A stretch of 64,000 nucleotides of DNA, taken from contig DATDGX010000147.1 in the NCBI GenBank assembly GCA_036521875.1, forward strand, positions 1 to 64,000, in the 5' to 3' direction. Position 1 is the stretch's first letter; the number at the start of each line of letters is the position of its first letter. The DNA is from DATDGX01 sp036521875. Its GTDB lineage: Bacteria > Desulfobacterota > Binatia > Binatales > Binataceae. Both the position numbers and the translations under genes were made by a program. This document shows, in pieces, positions 8,305 to 16,480 of this stretch. The notes beneath the pieces are model-generated. The model worked only from the letters and a program-made list of their open reading frames with translations. It was not told the DNA's origin and searched no databases.

Positions 8305-9578
8305 CACTCGGCAGCCTGTTTGCGGTCGCGGAAAAACCCGAATAGGTATTGCGCAACTCTGCGCATCTGGATTTCTTCCGAGCCCTCGGTGATGCGGTAG
8401 CGGCGATGATGCCGATAGATGTGCTCGAACGGCTTGTGGCGTGAATAGCCAATCGCGCCGTGCACCTGGATGGCGCGATCGGCCGCGTCGCAGACCAGCC
8501 GATTCGCGCGATAATTGCACATCGCAACCTTGTCCGAGAGTTTCAGCGCGACGTCGGGCTTGGACATCTGATCCATCTCCCACGCGGTCTTGTGGATCAG
8601 CGTCCGCAGCATCGCGGCTTCGGTGTGCAGCTCGACCAGCGGCCATTGAATCGCCTGGTTGGCGGAAAGTGGTTTGCCGAATGGCTTGCGCTGCTTGGCG
8701 TACTTCACGCTCTCGTCGATGCAGTACTGCGCCGCACCGAGCGACGACGCGGCCTGGCGGATGCGATTCTCATGCACGAAATGCTGCGCCACCGCGAGCC
8801 CATTCTCAGGATCGCCGAGGATCGCGTCGGCAGGCACGAACACCTCCGTCAGAGAGATGCGCGGATGGTCGGTCGGCATGTTGAAGGTCCACAGGTACTC
8901 CTCGATCTTGAAGCCGGCGCTGTCGGTCGGGACGATGAAACAGCTGATGCCGGTGGCGCCGCCGTCCCTGCCACTTGAGCGCGCGAAGATGAAGTCGTGG
9001 GTAGCGACGTTGACGCCGGTGTTCCACATCTTCGCGCCGTTGATGCGCCATCCGTCGCCCTCGCGCACCGCGCGCGTCTCCATCCAGGTCGCGTCGGAGC
9101 CGTGGTTGGGCTCTGTCAAGCCGAACGCGATGCGCATCGAGCCGTCGAGAAGTTTCGGAATGAGTTCTTTCTTCTGTTGCGGCGTGCCGAAATCGCGGAA
9201 CATCAGGACGGTCGGAAGGTTGCCCACGATCGAGCTTTCGTTCTGCAGATCGTTATGCAGCCCGAGGCCCTTCGCCGCCAGGTACTCGCGGATGATCGCC
9301 ATCGCGAGGTTGGTGCCGTCCTTGCCGCCGTACTCCTTGGGCAGCGCGTAGCGGTAGTGTCCGGCCTTGTCGGCGCGGCGGCGCATTTCTCGCAACAGTT
9401 CCTCCCACTCATGGCGCGGCAGACCGCCGTTCTCGTAATCGGTGCGCGCCCATTCACGTCGATGATCGAAGAAGCGGATGTTGTCGTTCTCGCGCTCCAG
9501 CGGTTTGATTTCTTTTTCGATGAAGGCATCCAACTCGGCGAGATAGGCCTTGATGTCGGCCGGAATGTTGAAGTCCAC
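8304..9578 (-). CDS. acyl-CoA dehydrogenase
   Basis: A 424-residue FAD-dependent acyl-CoA dehydrogenase of the long ACAD11-like subgroup. Visible signatures are FGLTEPNHGSDAT and GDGWRINGAKMWNTG (FAD and substrate site), RKPFGKPLSANQAIQW, IQVHGAIGYS, and the C-terminal RITEGSEEIQ carrying the position of the catalytic glutamate. Translation starts at a GTG (9576-9578) with AGAGGAG eight bases upstream. It heads an operon with an APH-type kinase and DUF6285 protein. The combination suggests oxidation of acyl-CoAs, possibly 4-hydroxyacyl-CoAs after phosphorylation by the neighbouring kinase; the second statement is inference from the mammalian ACAD10/11 precedent. Confidence 0.93.
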   Translation of the reverse strand: MDFNIPADIKAYLAELDAFIEKEIKPLERENDNIRFFDHRREWARTDYENGGLPRHEWEELLREMRRRADKAGHYRYALPKEYGGKDGTNLAMAIIREYLAAKGLGLHNDLQNESSIVGNLPTVLMFRDFGTPQQKKELIPKLLDGSMRIAFGLTEPNHGSDATWMETRAVREGDGWRINGAKMWNTGVNVATHDFIFARSSGRDGGATGISCFIVPTDSAGFKIEEYLWTFNMPTDHPRISLTEVFVPADAILGDPENGLAVAQHFVHENRIRQAASSLGAAQYCIDESVKYAKQRKPFGKPLSANQAIQWPLVELHTEAAMLRTLIHKTAWEMDQMSKPDVALKLSDKVAMCNYRANRLVCDAADRAIQVHGAIGYSRHKPFEHIYRHHRRYRITEGSEEIQMRRVAQYLFGFFRDRKQAAE

Positions 9579-9658
9579 GGCGGTTCTCCTCTGGCGGTCC
9601 TTATCTGCGAGGCGTACCAGAGTGCGAATACGAACGGAAGCAAAAAGAGGCGAGCAAG

Positions 9659-9880
9659 ATGAAGGCGATCCAGTTCGATCGGCTCGGCGGGCCCGAGGTG
9701 ATGCAGTTGCGCGAGGTCCCCGCGCCGGAACTCATTCCGGGAACCGTCCTCGTGCGCAATCACGTGATCGCGCTTAACTTCGGCGACACGTTTTTCATTC
9801 GCGGCCGCTAGCTGGTGAAGCCCATGTTCCCGGACATTCGCGGGATGGAAGCCGCGGGCGCGATCGAGGCGCGGCTGCGG
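9659..9880 (+). pseudogene. truncated quinone oxidoreductase (zinc-type alcohol dehydrogenase-like)
   Basis: The frame opens with a good start (MKAIQFDRLGGPEVMQLRE) and reads as the N-terminus of an NADPH:quinone oxidoreductase. At 9809-9811 there is an in-frame TAG where family members usually have a tyrosine (FFIRGR-stop-LVKP). After the stop the same frame continues as family-like sequence (VKPMFPDIRGMEAAGAIEA) to about 9875, then resemblance ends. Only about 75 of the usual 320 or so residues remain, and the nucleotide-binding half is absent. It is divergent from the acyl-CoA dehydrogenase and was probably part of the same catabolic locus before loss. Confidence 0.8.
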
Positions 9881-10210
9881 ACGGGAAAATCCTGCTGCTA
9901 CCGAAGAGCGACCAGGTTGACAACGCGATCATATGAGCCCACTGACTATCCGGTCAGCGCACATCGTCGAGAGGCGAAGAATATGCGAATAGCAACTTCG
10001 CGCGCTTTTATTCGCGCGAACGCCTCGACGCGACTGCTGACCGGGCCTCGACGCGACTACTCAGTAGACCTCGACGAAACCAGGTAAAATATTCCTCCCG
10101 AAAAACCACTGCTTCGTTAAATTTACCTTCCGAATCCTTTGCCGACGGCCCATGTTTGTTGGTTAATTTCCGGCATGTCCATTGCTCCCCTTCCCATTGA
10201 GGGCCTTATT
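9881..10210. other. non-coding stretch
   Basis: No convincing reading frame. The first part follows the dead quinone oxidoreductase and holds an ACTGACTA octamer at 9941-9948. The sequence becomes more A/T-rich before the OmpA lipoprotein gene (10080-10140, with runs such as AAAATATT and TTAAATTTACC), which is the likely promoter area for that gene, though no confident -35/-10 pair is visible. Confidence 0.5.
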
Positions 10211-10840
10211 ATGCAGAACGAACACCGGAATTTCAGGGGTCGTTTCCCTTCTCCGAAAGCTCTGATACTGGGCGGCGCGGCAATTCTTCTCTTGCCTCTC
10301 TCGCTCGTCGCGTGCAGTGGGGGGACGATCATGAACCCGCTTTCGTCGGCGCAGCCCGCGAGCCCGGGTCAGGTCGCGAGCGCGACTGTAGTACCCCAGA
10401 ACGCGACCGGCGAAAAAATCCTGTTACACGGATTGCAGTTCAATCCGGATGGTTCGGTAATCCGACGCTCTTCCGATCCGATTCTTGATTCGGCGGCTGA
10501 CACCTTGAAGAGGCGGCCTGATACCAAGGTCTATGTCGATTCGTACTGCGATCCGACTGGCGGCAAGAAGGTGAACTCTCGACTATCGGGAGATCGCGCC
10601 ATCGCCGTCGCGACTTATCTCCAACATAAAGGAATCGCTTCCGACCGCCTGGTTCCGCGCGGATTCGGCGCCACGGATTTTGTCGCGAGCAATGCCACCG
10701 CCGACGGGCGTGAGCAGAATCGCCGCGTCGAGCTGAAGCTGGTGCCGATCAGCCAACAGGCGAGTGCATCGAGTCCGAACGATTCGCTGTCGCATCGATT
10801 GTACTCACGCCTGTTCGGCAGTTCGTCTCAGGGTTCGTAA
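10211..10840 (+). CDS. OmpA-family lipoprotein
   Basis: A 209-residue lipoprotein. Start at 10211 is chosen because GAGGG lies eight bases upstream and the protein then begins with a short basic segment followed by a hydrophobic signal (ALILGGAAILLLPLSLVAC) with a lipobox LVAC. A proline/serine/alanine linker leads to an OmpA C-terminal domain from about residue 75 to 180 (LQFNPDGSVI, YVDSYCDPTGG, SRLSGDRAIAVATYL, GREQNRRVEL). The glycan-binding pattern is somewhat divergent compared with the polyproline lipoprotein near the window start. The last 30 residues are a serine-rich tail. It is monocistronic and followed by a strong hairpin. Confidence 0.88.
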   Translation: MQNEHRNFRGRFPSPKALILGGAAILLLPLSLVACSGGTIMNPLSSAQPASPGQVASATVVPQNATGEKILLHGLQFNPDGSVIRRSSDPILDSAADTLKRRPDTKVYVDSYCDPTGGKKVNSRLSGDRAIAVATYLQHKGIASDRLVPRGFGATDFVASNATADGREQNRRVELKLVPISQQASASSPNDSLSHRLYSRLFGSSSQGS

Positions 10841-10890
10841 GGCACGTCGCATCGGTTTATAGTAACCGATTCAAATACTCAGTACTGAAC

Positions 10891-10921
10891 ACCGGGAGCC
10901 GGCACGCCGCCGGCTCCCGGT
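10891..10921 (+). terminator. strong GC hairpin after the OmpA lipoprotein gene
   Basis: Arms 10891-10903 and 10909-10921 (ACCGGGAGCCGGC and its exact complement) form a perfect 13-bp stem with a 5-base loop, 50 bases after the lipoprotein stop. There is no T-run after it, so it may be a weak intrinsic terminator or an mRNA-stabilising hairpin. Confidence 0.6.
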
Positions 10922-11042
10922 GCATTTGGATATTGCTATTGGTGCCGGAGCCGCTTCCCTGACGCGTCGTCTTGCCGCAGACTCAACGTCGGAGTCGCGC
11001 AAGTTAGGAGTCGCGACAGTTTGCAGGAAGGCGAAGGCAACT

Positions 11043-12086
11043 TTGAAACTCTCGATAGTCGATCAATCGCCGGTACCGGCCGGGTCCACGCCGGCGGATG
11101 CGCTGCACAACACGATCGATCTCGCGCGCGTGGCCGAGCGGCTCGGCTACGAGCGCTACTGGATCGCCGAGCATCACTCGACCGCCGCTTTCGCGAGCCC
11201 GGCGCCCGAGATTCTTCTCGCCAGAGTGGGTGCCGAGACTTCGACTATTCGCATCGGCTCGGGCGGCGTGCTGTTGCCGCACTACAGTCCGATGAAGGTG
11301 GCGGAGACATTCCGGATGCTTCACGCGCTGTACCCGGGCCGCATCGACCTCGGCATCGGGCGCGCGCCCGGCGGCACTCCGCTCGACACCTATGCCTTGC
11401 GGCGCGACCGCGGCGAGGAATCGCCCGCCGACGACTTCCCGAAACAGTTGATGGAGCTGCTCGCATTTCTGCATGGCGGCTTCCGGTCCGATCACCCGTT
11501 CAGCCGGATCGAGCTCTCGCCCGCGATGCCCGGAGCACCGGTAGTGTGGATGCTCGGCTCGAGCATGTGGAGCGCGGCAGCCGCGGCGCAAGTGGGCCTG
11601 CCGTATGCGTTCGCGCACTTCATCGATCCGCAGCCAACCCGCAACGCGATCGAGTATTATCGCTCGCACTTCCTCCGCTCGGACGAGCTCGCCGAGCCCA
11701 ACGCGATCGTGTCGGTCGGCGCAATCTGCGCCGATACCGAGGCCGAGGCGCAGCGCCTGTTCGCGAGCGTGCGGCTGTTCGGCCGCCGCATCCGGACGGG
11801 CAGGGCGCGCGGCCCGATCCCGACGCCGGAAGAAGCGCTCGAGGAACTGGGCTCGGAGACCGGACCGACGCGGCCCGAAACCGGCGAATGGCCGCGCATC
11901 TTCGTCGGCACTTGCGAGCAGATTCGCGATCAGCTCATCGACATGGCCAGCGTGCTTCACGTCGAAGAGGTGATGGTGGTGACGGTGGTGCACGACCACC
12001 AGGCGCGCATCCGCTCCTACCAGCTACTCGCGGAGGCTTTCGATCTGAAGCCGCGCGCCGAGCCCGCGCCGATCGCGCCGAAATAG
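11043..12086 (+). CDS. luciferase-like flavin monooxygenase, MsnO8 type
   Basis: A 347-residue LLM-class flavin-dependent oxidoreductase. Its start is taken as TTG at 11043, which gives the typical opening LKLSIVDQSPVPAG and has GGAAGG/GAAGG upstream; the frame upstream reads as non-conserved. Characteristic segments are YWIAEHHSTAAFASPAPE, IRIGSGGVLLPHYSPMKVAE, PGRIDLGIGRAPGG, and VWMLGSSMWSAAAAAQ. These fit the MsnO8 subgroup, which uses FMNH2 and oxygen. Substrate is not known. It is monocistronic, between an OmpA lipoprotein and a convergent GFA gene. Confidence 0.9.
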   Translation: MKLSIVDQSPVPAGSTPADALHNTIDLARVAERLGYERYWIAEHHSTAAFASPAPEILLARVGAETSTIRIGSGGVLLPHYSPMKVAETFRMLHALYPGRIDLGIGRAPGGTPLDTYALRRDRGEESPADDFPKQLMELLAFLHGGFRSDHPFSRIELSPAMPGAPVVWMLGSSMWSAAAAAQVGLPYAFAHFIDPQPTRNAIEYYRSHFLRSDELAEPNAIVSVGAICADTEAEAQRLFASVRLFGRRIRTGRARGPIPTPEEALEELGSETGPTRPETGEWPRIFVGTCEQIRDQLIDMASVLHVEEVMVVTVVHDHQARIRSYQLLAEAFDLKPRAEPAPIAPK

Positions 12087-12177
12087 CCGGCGACCTCGTG
12101 GATGCGCGCCTTGTGCGGCCGCGGAAATTCCTCTCGCAGTCCGGACGGCGATCGCGACACCGATCGCGTGCGAAGAC

Positions 12178-12603
12178 TTACAGCAGGCGAGTATCCTCCG
12201 CCGGTTGATCGAACCGATCATGGCGGCCATCGGCATATCTGATCGGTCCCGCCGCGAGCTCGTTGGGATCGGCGTCATCGAGCGACGCAACCGAGACGAA
12301 GTAAAACCTGCCCCCCATCGATTCGTGCTCCCCCCACCCGAAGGCGCGGACGCCGCACGTTCTGCAGAAGTGGTAGTGCAGGAACGCGCCGGGCCGGCCC
12401 GGAGGCACCCACTGATATTCCGCCTGCGCGTCAGCTCCCGCGAGCAGGCGAAAGCGATCCGCAGGCTTCACGAACACAAACCACGCGCGCGACTTGGTGC
12501 ACATCGAGCAGTTGCACTTATTGGTGCCCGCGCTGAGATCGATGTCGGCCTGGAAGCGTACGGCGCCGCAATGACAGCTTCCCGAGTAGGTTTTCAAAGC
12601 CAC
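12178..12603 (-). CDS. GFA family protein (glutathione-dependent formaldehyde-activating type)
   Basis: A 141-residue zinc-binding protein of the GFA/CENP-V fold. Cysteine motifs are in place: SGSCHCGAVRF (Cys10, Cys12), KCNCSMCTKS, and FCRTCGVRAFG. The start is a GTG at 12601-12603, seven bases after GGGAGGACC; longer frames upstream have no such site. The family is widespread and mostly of unknown function despite its name. The first five codons and the upstream leader belong to a 146-bp element repeated at 17515-17660. Confidence 0.88.
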   Translation of the reverse strand: MALKTYSGSCHCGAVRFQADIDLSAGTNKCNCSMCTKSRAWFVFVKPADRFRLLAGADAQAEYQWVPPGRPGAFLHYHFCRTCGVRAFGWGEHESMGGRFYFVSVASLDDADPNELAAGPIRYADGRHDRFDQPAEDTRLL

Positions 12604-12733
12604 GGTTGGTCCTCCCATGCGCACCGCGCGGTCCGAGGTGAGCCAGCGCGGCGCGCCGCTTCTGGTCGAAGAGCAGCACGCGAATTGCCCTGCACCAGCC
12701 ATCCATTACCCCGCGGAGCCGACGCGGGCAATC
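12588..12733. repeat. 146-bp dispersed repeat, copy 1
   Basis: This segment matches 17515-17660 in direct orientation without gaps at about 137 of 146 positions; the 61 bases from GCTTCTGG to CGCGGAG are identical. Copy 1 covers the leader, ribosome binding site and first five codons of the GFA gene. Differences cluster in a 22-base patch near the middle. On the minus strand both copies keep one open frame (VMDGWCRAIRVLLFDQK), but most changes there alter amino acids, so a coding role is not supported. Confidence 0.85.
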
Positions 12734-13175
12734 TCGAATGAAGATTCCCGCGACTTCCTTGTAGGAGCTGTGTGTAGATTAGATTCGATCCAGCCATCGA
12801 CAACGGTCTTGCTGGATCAGCTTGGGAGCCAACAACGGAAATCACCGCGAACCAACGGCGATTCTTTTCTCTACGGATCCGACGATCTCTCGAATGTTGC
12901 GCCAGTAACGGGCATCTTCTCGCCAAGGTAATTTCCCGTGACACCGATGTTTCTAATCCCCCTTGCTCCGCCACCGAGTCGCAGCGTTCTGGCTTCTCTT
13001 CGACCGACCCTCCAGAGAGCGCCCTTTTTCGGGCTTGCGTGTGAATTCACGGTTGGCGTGGCACTCGCAGAGAGTAAGATGTTTGCGCTCTCCGCGAAAA
13101 TGAGCCACTTTTCTCTTCAGCAACACGGAATCAGAGGCATTACCCGTTGTCGATCTGGGGTTGAGATAGAGGCTC
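12734..13175. other. non-coding stretch
   Basis: About 440 bases with no convincing gene on either strand. It holds the upstream flank of the GFA leader and, at its right end, the ribosome binding site AGAGG of the small membrane protein gene. A weak inverted repeat GATCCAGC...GCTGGATC lies near 12787-12818. Confidence 0.45.
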
Positions 13176-13565
13176 ATGATCGTCGAAAACGATTTGGCTT
13201 CCAGCAGCACACGGATGGTTATTTTTTGGGGACCAGGCGTGCTCGCGCTGGTCTTCGCCGCGCAGCTCGGCTGGTGGGGACACACGATCGGCTGGACGGC
13301 GGGACTGCTCTGGCTTGCGGCTATCTGCCTGTGGAACAGCGCTCGCTGCCGAAGAGTTCACTGCATCTTCACCGGCCCGTTTTTCCTCGCCATGGCGGTT
13401 GTCACTCTGCTCGTGGGCTTCAGGGTTTTCTCGCTGGGAGACAGTGCGTGGAAACTGCTGGGCGATACGATTCTGATTGGCGGTATTGTTCTCTGCTTCG
13501 GTTCGGAACTGATTTGGGGCCGCTACTGGCGGAGCGTGCAAAGGGAGCCCAACGCCAGCACCTAA
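13176..13565 (+). CDS. small membrane protein, four predicted helices
   Basis: A 129-residue hydrophobic protein with helices at about residues 14-32 (VIFWGPGVLALVFAAQLGW), 36-52, 63-84 (IFTGPFFLAMAVVTLLVGF) and 92-110. Polar loops include CLWNSARCRRVHCIFTGP, with three cysteines and a histidine that could bind metal. A ribosome binding site AGAGG precedes the ATG. I do not recognise a named family with confidence; similar unnamed proteins occur in proteobacteria. It stands alone between a non-coding stretch and the degraded Rieske region. Confidence 0.65.
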   Translation: MIVENDLASSSTRMVIFWGPGVLALVFAAQLGWWGHTIGWTAGLLWLAAICLWNSARCRRVHCIFTGPFFLAMAVVTLLVGFRVFSLGDSAWKLLGDTILIGGIVLCFGSELIWGRYWRSVQREPNAST

Positions 13566-13912
13566 TTGCTTGGATCGGTAAACAGCATGCGCAGCGCGCG
13601 GAGTCTCATCGCTCTACTCCGGCGTCCGGCTTTTTCCGTCGCGCTTTTGCATCGGCGCGGTCAGAGAGTCCTTAGAGGGCTCTTTTGGTTACATGCGACA
13701 CATGAGCGCGACGTACCGAATGACCAACAGTGAATCGGAGCATTACCCAATCGATGGCGGAAGAGCGCGCAATCAAGTTGAACGTCACTCGGCGGCGGCG
13801 AAGTTCGACCTCGAGTTGGTGTTCACGCACCAGGATATGCGGATGACGAAACGGGATAATAGCGCTGCGGTGTCGCGGCGCGCGGCGGACCTGACGCTTC
13901 AACTCTCGCGGA
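13566..13912. other. non-coding stretch with an oxygenase remnant
   Basis: No complete gene. On the plus strand a short frame contains KFDLELVFTHQDMRM, which is identical in sense to a part of the Rieske oxygenase pseudogene on the other strand at 15231-15273; sequence on either side is unrelated. It is therefore a copied scrap of an oxygenase gene, not a functional gene. Confidence 0.6.
13803..13845. repeat. 43-bp inverted repeat, left copy
   Basis: Matches the reverse complement of 15231-15273 at 41 of 43 bases; the two differences are third-codon-position changes (CAC/CAT, GAT/GAC). The two copies face each other around the permease gene at 13913-15052. Confidence 0.85.
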
Positions 13913-15052
13913 CTAGGCTATTGCGCGGATCGATTCGACCACCGATCGGCGTACGGAACCAATCGCGGGGACCAATCCAGCCACTGCCCCGATGGCAATC
14001 GACATAACAAAGGCCTGCGCAACCACCAATGGCGAAACAATCGCGAGCAGATCTACCGGTCCCAGCGGCAGAAATGCGAACGGCAGAACCTTCGCGACAA
14101 GAAAAGTTGCCGCGCACCCAAGCGCGCCTCCCACGACGCCCAAGAACGCTGATTCGGCGACCGTCAGGCACAGGACCAGCGCGGGACTGAAACCGATCGC
14201 ACGCATGACGGCGATTTCAGTATGCCTCTCGCGCACGGCTATCACCACGGTGTTGAGCGCGACCAATGCGACCGCGGCCACGACGAGGATAGCCATCGCT
14301 CGGAGCATCGCGAAAAGCGTGTCGAAGTTGACGAAGTTGGCAAACCACGAGGCCTCGGATTGGCTATGAGTCTCCGCCGCCGAGTTTGAGAATATCTCAT
14401 CGATCGCAGCGATCGCCGAGGGCACCGAATCGGCGCGATCGAGCATCACGTGATATGCATTCACGGACGGGCGCCCAGCCAGCGACCGTTCCAGGTAGTC
14501 GCGGCGAAAGAGCAAAGCGTCAGGCGGCGCGCTGGCACCCAAGGTGTCGGCGATTCGCAGTGTCACATCCACTGGCACAATGGTGCCCTTGAGGATGATC
14601 TGCTCGCCGACGTGCCAGCCGTACTTTCGCAGCATCGCCGCCGGTACGAGACATGCCATCGTGCTGGCGCGGAACTCGCTCGCCCGCTTCGGAGTGACGC
14701 CCCAATCCGGCCACATCAATTCCGCCTGGTCCGCGTCGACCGCGATTCCGAGTTGGTCACTGGGACTACGGTAGACTCCGCCGAAGTACACTAGTCCCGA
14801 AGCTGCAACGACGTGCGGCGCCGCGAGAATTTTTCGCTTGTACGAATCGGGCAGAGGATTGAAAAATCCCGAGGCGCTCATCACCGCGATTCGCCGTGCG
14901 GAATCGGGCGTGCTCAGCATTCGGCGGGTGACGTTTGGCAGGCTTGACAGCGACGAGTAAGTGAACGCCGCCAAGGCAATCGCCAAGGTGGTGAGAACCG
15001 TCCGTCGCGGACTGCGGCGCAGGTTCCTCCACACCAGCATCGCAAACTTCAT
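13913..15052 (-). CDS. ABC transporter permease, FtsX/MacB type
   Basis: A 379-residue permease with a cytoplasmic start (MKFAMLVWRNLRRSPRRT), one N-terminal helix (VLTTLAIALAAFTYSSL), a large periplasmic domain of about 200 residues, and three C-terminal helices from about residue 255 (ILVVAAVALVALNTVVIAV, LVLCLTVAESAFLGVVGGA, and a last one near 345-370). RERHTEIAVMRAIGFS is the signature of the FtsX-like domain. No ATPase gene is next to it, which such permeases need, so it may work with a distant one or be a stranded remnant. It lies inside the 43-bp inverted repeat and directly downstream of the Rieske pseudogene. Confidence 0.85.
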   Translation of the reverse strand: MKFAMLVWRNLRRSPRRTVLTTLAIALAAFTYSSLSSLPNVTRRMLSTPDSARRIAVMSASGFFNPLPDSYKRKILAAPHVVAASGLVYFGGVYRSPSDQLGIAVDADQAELMWPDWGVTPKRASEFRASTMACLVPAAMLRKYGWHVGEQIILKGTIVPVDVTLRIADTLGASAPPDALLFRRDYLERSLAGRPSVNAYHVMLDRADSVPSAIAAIDEIFSNSAAETHSQSEASWFANFVNFDTLFAMLRAMAILVVAAVALVALNTVVIAVRERHTEIAVMRAIGFSPALVLCLTVAESAFLGVVGGALGCAATFLVAKVLPFAFLPLGPVDLLAIVSPLVVAQAFVMSIAIGAVAGLVPAIGSVRRSVVESIRAIA

Positions 15053-15071
15053 CACTGGCTAACCAGCCGCG

Positions 15072-15766
15072 TCACTCGGCGGCAGCGCGGAGCTTGATCG
15101 AATCGAGCCCCGAGCGCGCTTCGTCCATCGCTTGTTGGCGGAGGCCGAAATACAAAGCGATCGCGCGATCCGCCTTGAACAGATGATAGGACGAGATAAC
15201 GTCAGGATGGTTGCGCTGCTGGCTCGCGAGCATCCGCATGTCCTGATGCGTGAACACCAACTCGAGGTCGAACTCCGCAGCCAGCCACGCAACGGTTCCG
15301 CCGCCCAGCCATCCCGCAGGAATGAAACGGGATAGTCACGCTGCACGGTGCTGGTTCGCGGGCCTGGATCCGCCGCTTCGGGAAATCTCGGGATTTCCGT
15401 GGCGGAATCACCGTACCAATAACAGACGAGACCGTGCGCCTCGCGGACCTGGCGCGTCGGCAAATCGAAACCGCCCGGCACCGGCTGGCCATCGCGTTGG
15501 CGGGAATCAGCACGCAGCGGCCGGCGGAATCGAAGCGCAGTCCATGAAACGGACATACCTAGGCAGTCGTCGCGGACCCAGCCCAGGCTTAGTTGCGGCG
15601 CGCGATGCGGGCAGCGGTCGGTCATGCACACGGCGGCGCCGCTCCGGTCGCGCCACAACACCAGTCGCTCGCTCAGGCGCGTGATACCGACCGGTTTGCG
15701 CCGTTTCAATTTCGTGCTGTCGAAGATCGGATACCACTGATTAAGAGTCAAATCGTTGGGAGTCAT
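15072..15766 (-). pseudogene. Rieske ring-hydroxylating oxygenase, frameshifted
   Basis: The start is good (AAAGGAGGACCC before ATG at 15766) and the first 60 residues read as an oxygenase N-terminus with the first Rieske ligand pair (MTDRCPHRAPQLSLGW). Near 15556 the frame shifts: the second ligand pair CPFHGLRFDSAGRCV is readable only in another frame. Near 15497 the original frame returns (QPVPGGFDLPTRQVREAHGL), and near 15331 it shifts again, the rest (PAGWLGGGTVAWLAAEFDLE to the stop at 15072) being in a different frame. Three shifts in 700 bases make it a pseudogene unless the assembly is at fault. The ATG overlaps the stop of the TetR gene (ATGA), so both were one operon. Confidence 0.82.
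15231..15273. repeat. 43-bp inverted repeat, right copy
   Basis: Inside the Rieske pseudogene; reverse complement matches 13803-13845 at 41 of 43 bases. It encodes FDLELVFTHQDMRM on the minus strand, probably around the active-site region of the catalytic domain. Confidence 0.85.
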
Positions 15767-16425
15767 GGGTCCTCCTTTGATAGTGCGCTGGCGCGAGGAA
15801 ACAATCCACGCAGGACGATCGTGGTGCCGCGGTAGATTTCGTTGCGCACCATCTCGGCGCTGATCGCGTCGTTCATCAGATAGGCGGTCAACCAGGTGAA
15901 GCAGACGCTGTAGAGGACCGTCGCCACGGGCATCGGTTCTGTGTCAGATGCGAGAACGCCGTTGCTCCGGTATCGCTCGAGCAGCGTTTCGAGCTGAGAA
16001 ACCAGGTGCGCGTCAGCTTCGAACAGGCGCTGCCCTACCGTGGATGGCTCCGCGATCGCGGCGCCGAAAAGTTCGCGCCATAGCCGCCGATCCTCACGCG
16101 TGAAGTCGTCAAGAAAAATTCCGGTCAACGCGGACACCGCCGCGACCGGGTCGCGCGTAGGGTCGTCGAGGATCTTCCGCCCGCGAGCAAGCACCGATTC
16201 GGTTTCACCCCGGATGATCGCGAACAGCAGCGCGGACTTGGAGGGGAAGTAGTTGTAGATGGTGCCGACCGCGAGGCCCGCGCGCTCGGCGACGTCTTCC
16301 ATCGCGGTCTCGGCGTAGCTTTTTCTGGCGAACAATTTCCGCGCTGCCGCGACAATACGGCACTCGCGATCCTGCTTCTGGCGGTCGCGGAATCCAGGTG
16401 GCCGCTCAGCTAAAGATGAATCCAT
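15763..16425 (-). CDS. TetR/AcrR family transcriptional regulator
   Basis: A 220-residue regulator. Residues of about 24-70 are the helix-turn-helix domain: RIVAAARKLFARKSYAETAMEDVAERAGLAVGTIYNYFPSKSALL. The rest is a ligand-binding helical domain without an assignable ligand. Its stop overlaps the start of the Rieske oxygenase (ATGA), so it probably controlled that enzyme. Two palindromic sites, one covering its start codon and one 52 bases upstream, are likely its own operators. With the oxygenase dead, the regulator may now control little besides itself. Confidence 0.92.
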   Translation of the reverse strand: MDSSLAERPPGFRDRQKQDRECRIVAAARKLFARKSYAETAMEDVAERAGLAVGTIYNYFPSKSALLFAIIRGETESVLARGRKILDDPTRDPVAAVSALTGIFLDDFTREDRRLWRELFGAAIAEPSTVGQRLFEADAHLVSQLETLLERYRSNGVLASDTEPMPVATVLYSVCFTWLTAYLMNDAISAEMVRNEIYRGTTIVLRGLFPRASALSKEDP

Positions 16426-16428
16426 TCA
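16417..16428. promoter_or_regulatory. TetR operator-like palindrome overlapping the start
   Basis: TGAATCCATTCA, with perfect 5-base arms TGAAT/ATTCA (ATGAAT/ATTCAT if extended). It covers the start codon of the TetR gene. The near-identical site at 16469-16480 lies exactly 52 bases away centre to centre, about five helical turns. Confidence 0.6.
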
Positions 16429-16468
16429 TTGTGTTTTTAGCGCCGATCGGCGCCCATGTCAAGAAACC

Positions 16469-16480
16469 TGAATCGATTCA
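16469..16480. promoter_or_regulatory. TetR operator-like palindrome
   Basis: TGAATCGATTCA is a perfect 12-base palindrome, 44-55 bases upstream of the TetR start, on the same face of the helix as the site at 16417-16428. It is the probable second autoregulatory operator. Confidence 0.6.

Noticed and set aside
7273..8646. Reading the phosphotransferase gene from 8646
   Set aside because: That frame runs through the acyl-CoA dehydrogenase gene; the start at 8304 overlapping its stop fits the family N-terminus.
12617..12931. 104-codon plus-strand frame before the small membrane protein
   Set aside because: It is antisense to the repeat and GFA leader, low in structure-like segments, and has no ribosome binding site.
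13640..13690. Terminator candidate near AGAGTCCTTAGAGGGCTCTTTT
   Set aside because: The stem has a mismatch and only about six pairs; not convincing although T residues follow.
13672..13902. 76-codon minus frame opposite the oxygenase scrap
   Set aside because: Its only familiar look comes from being antisense to the copied Rieske segment.
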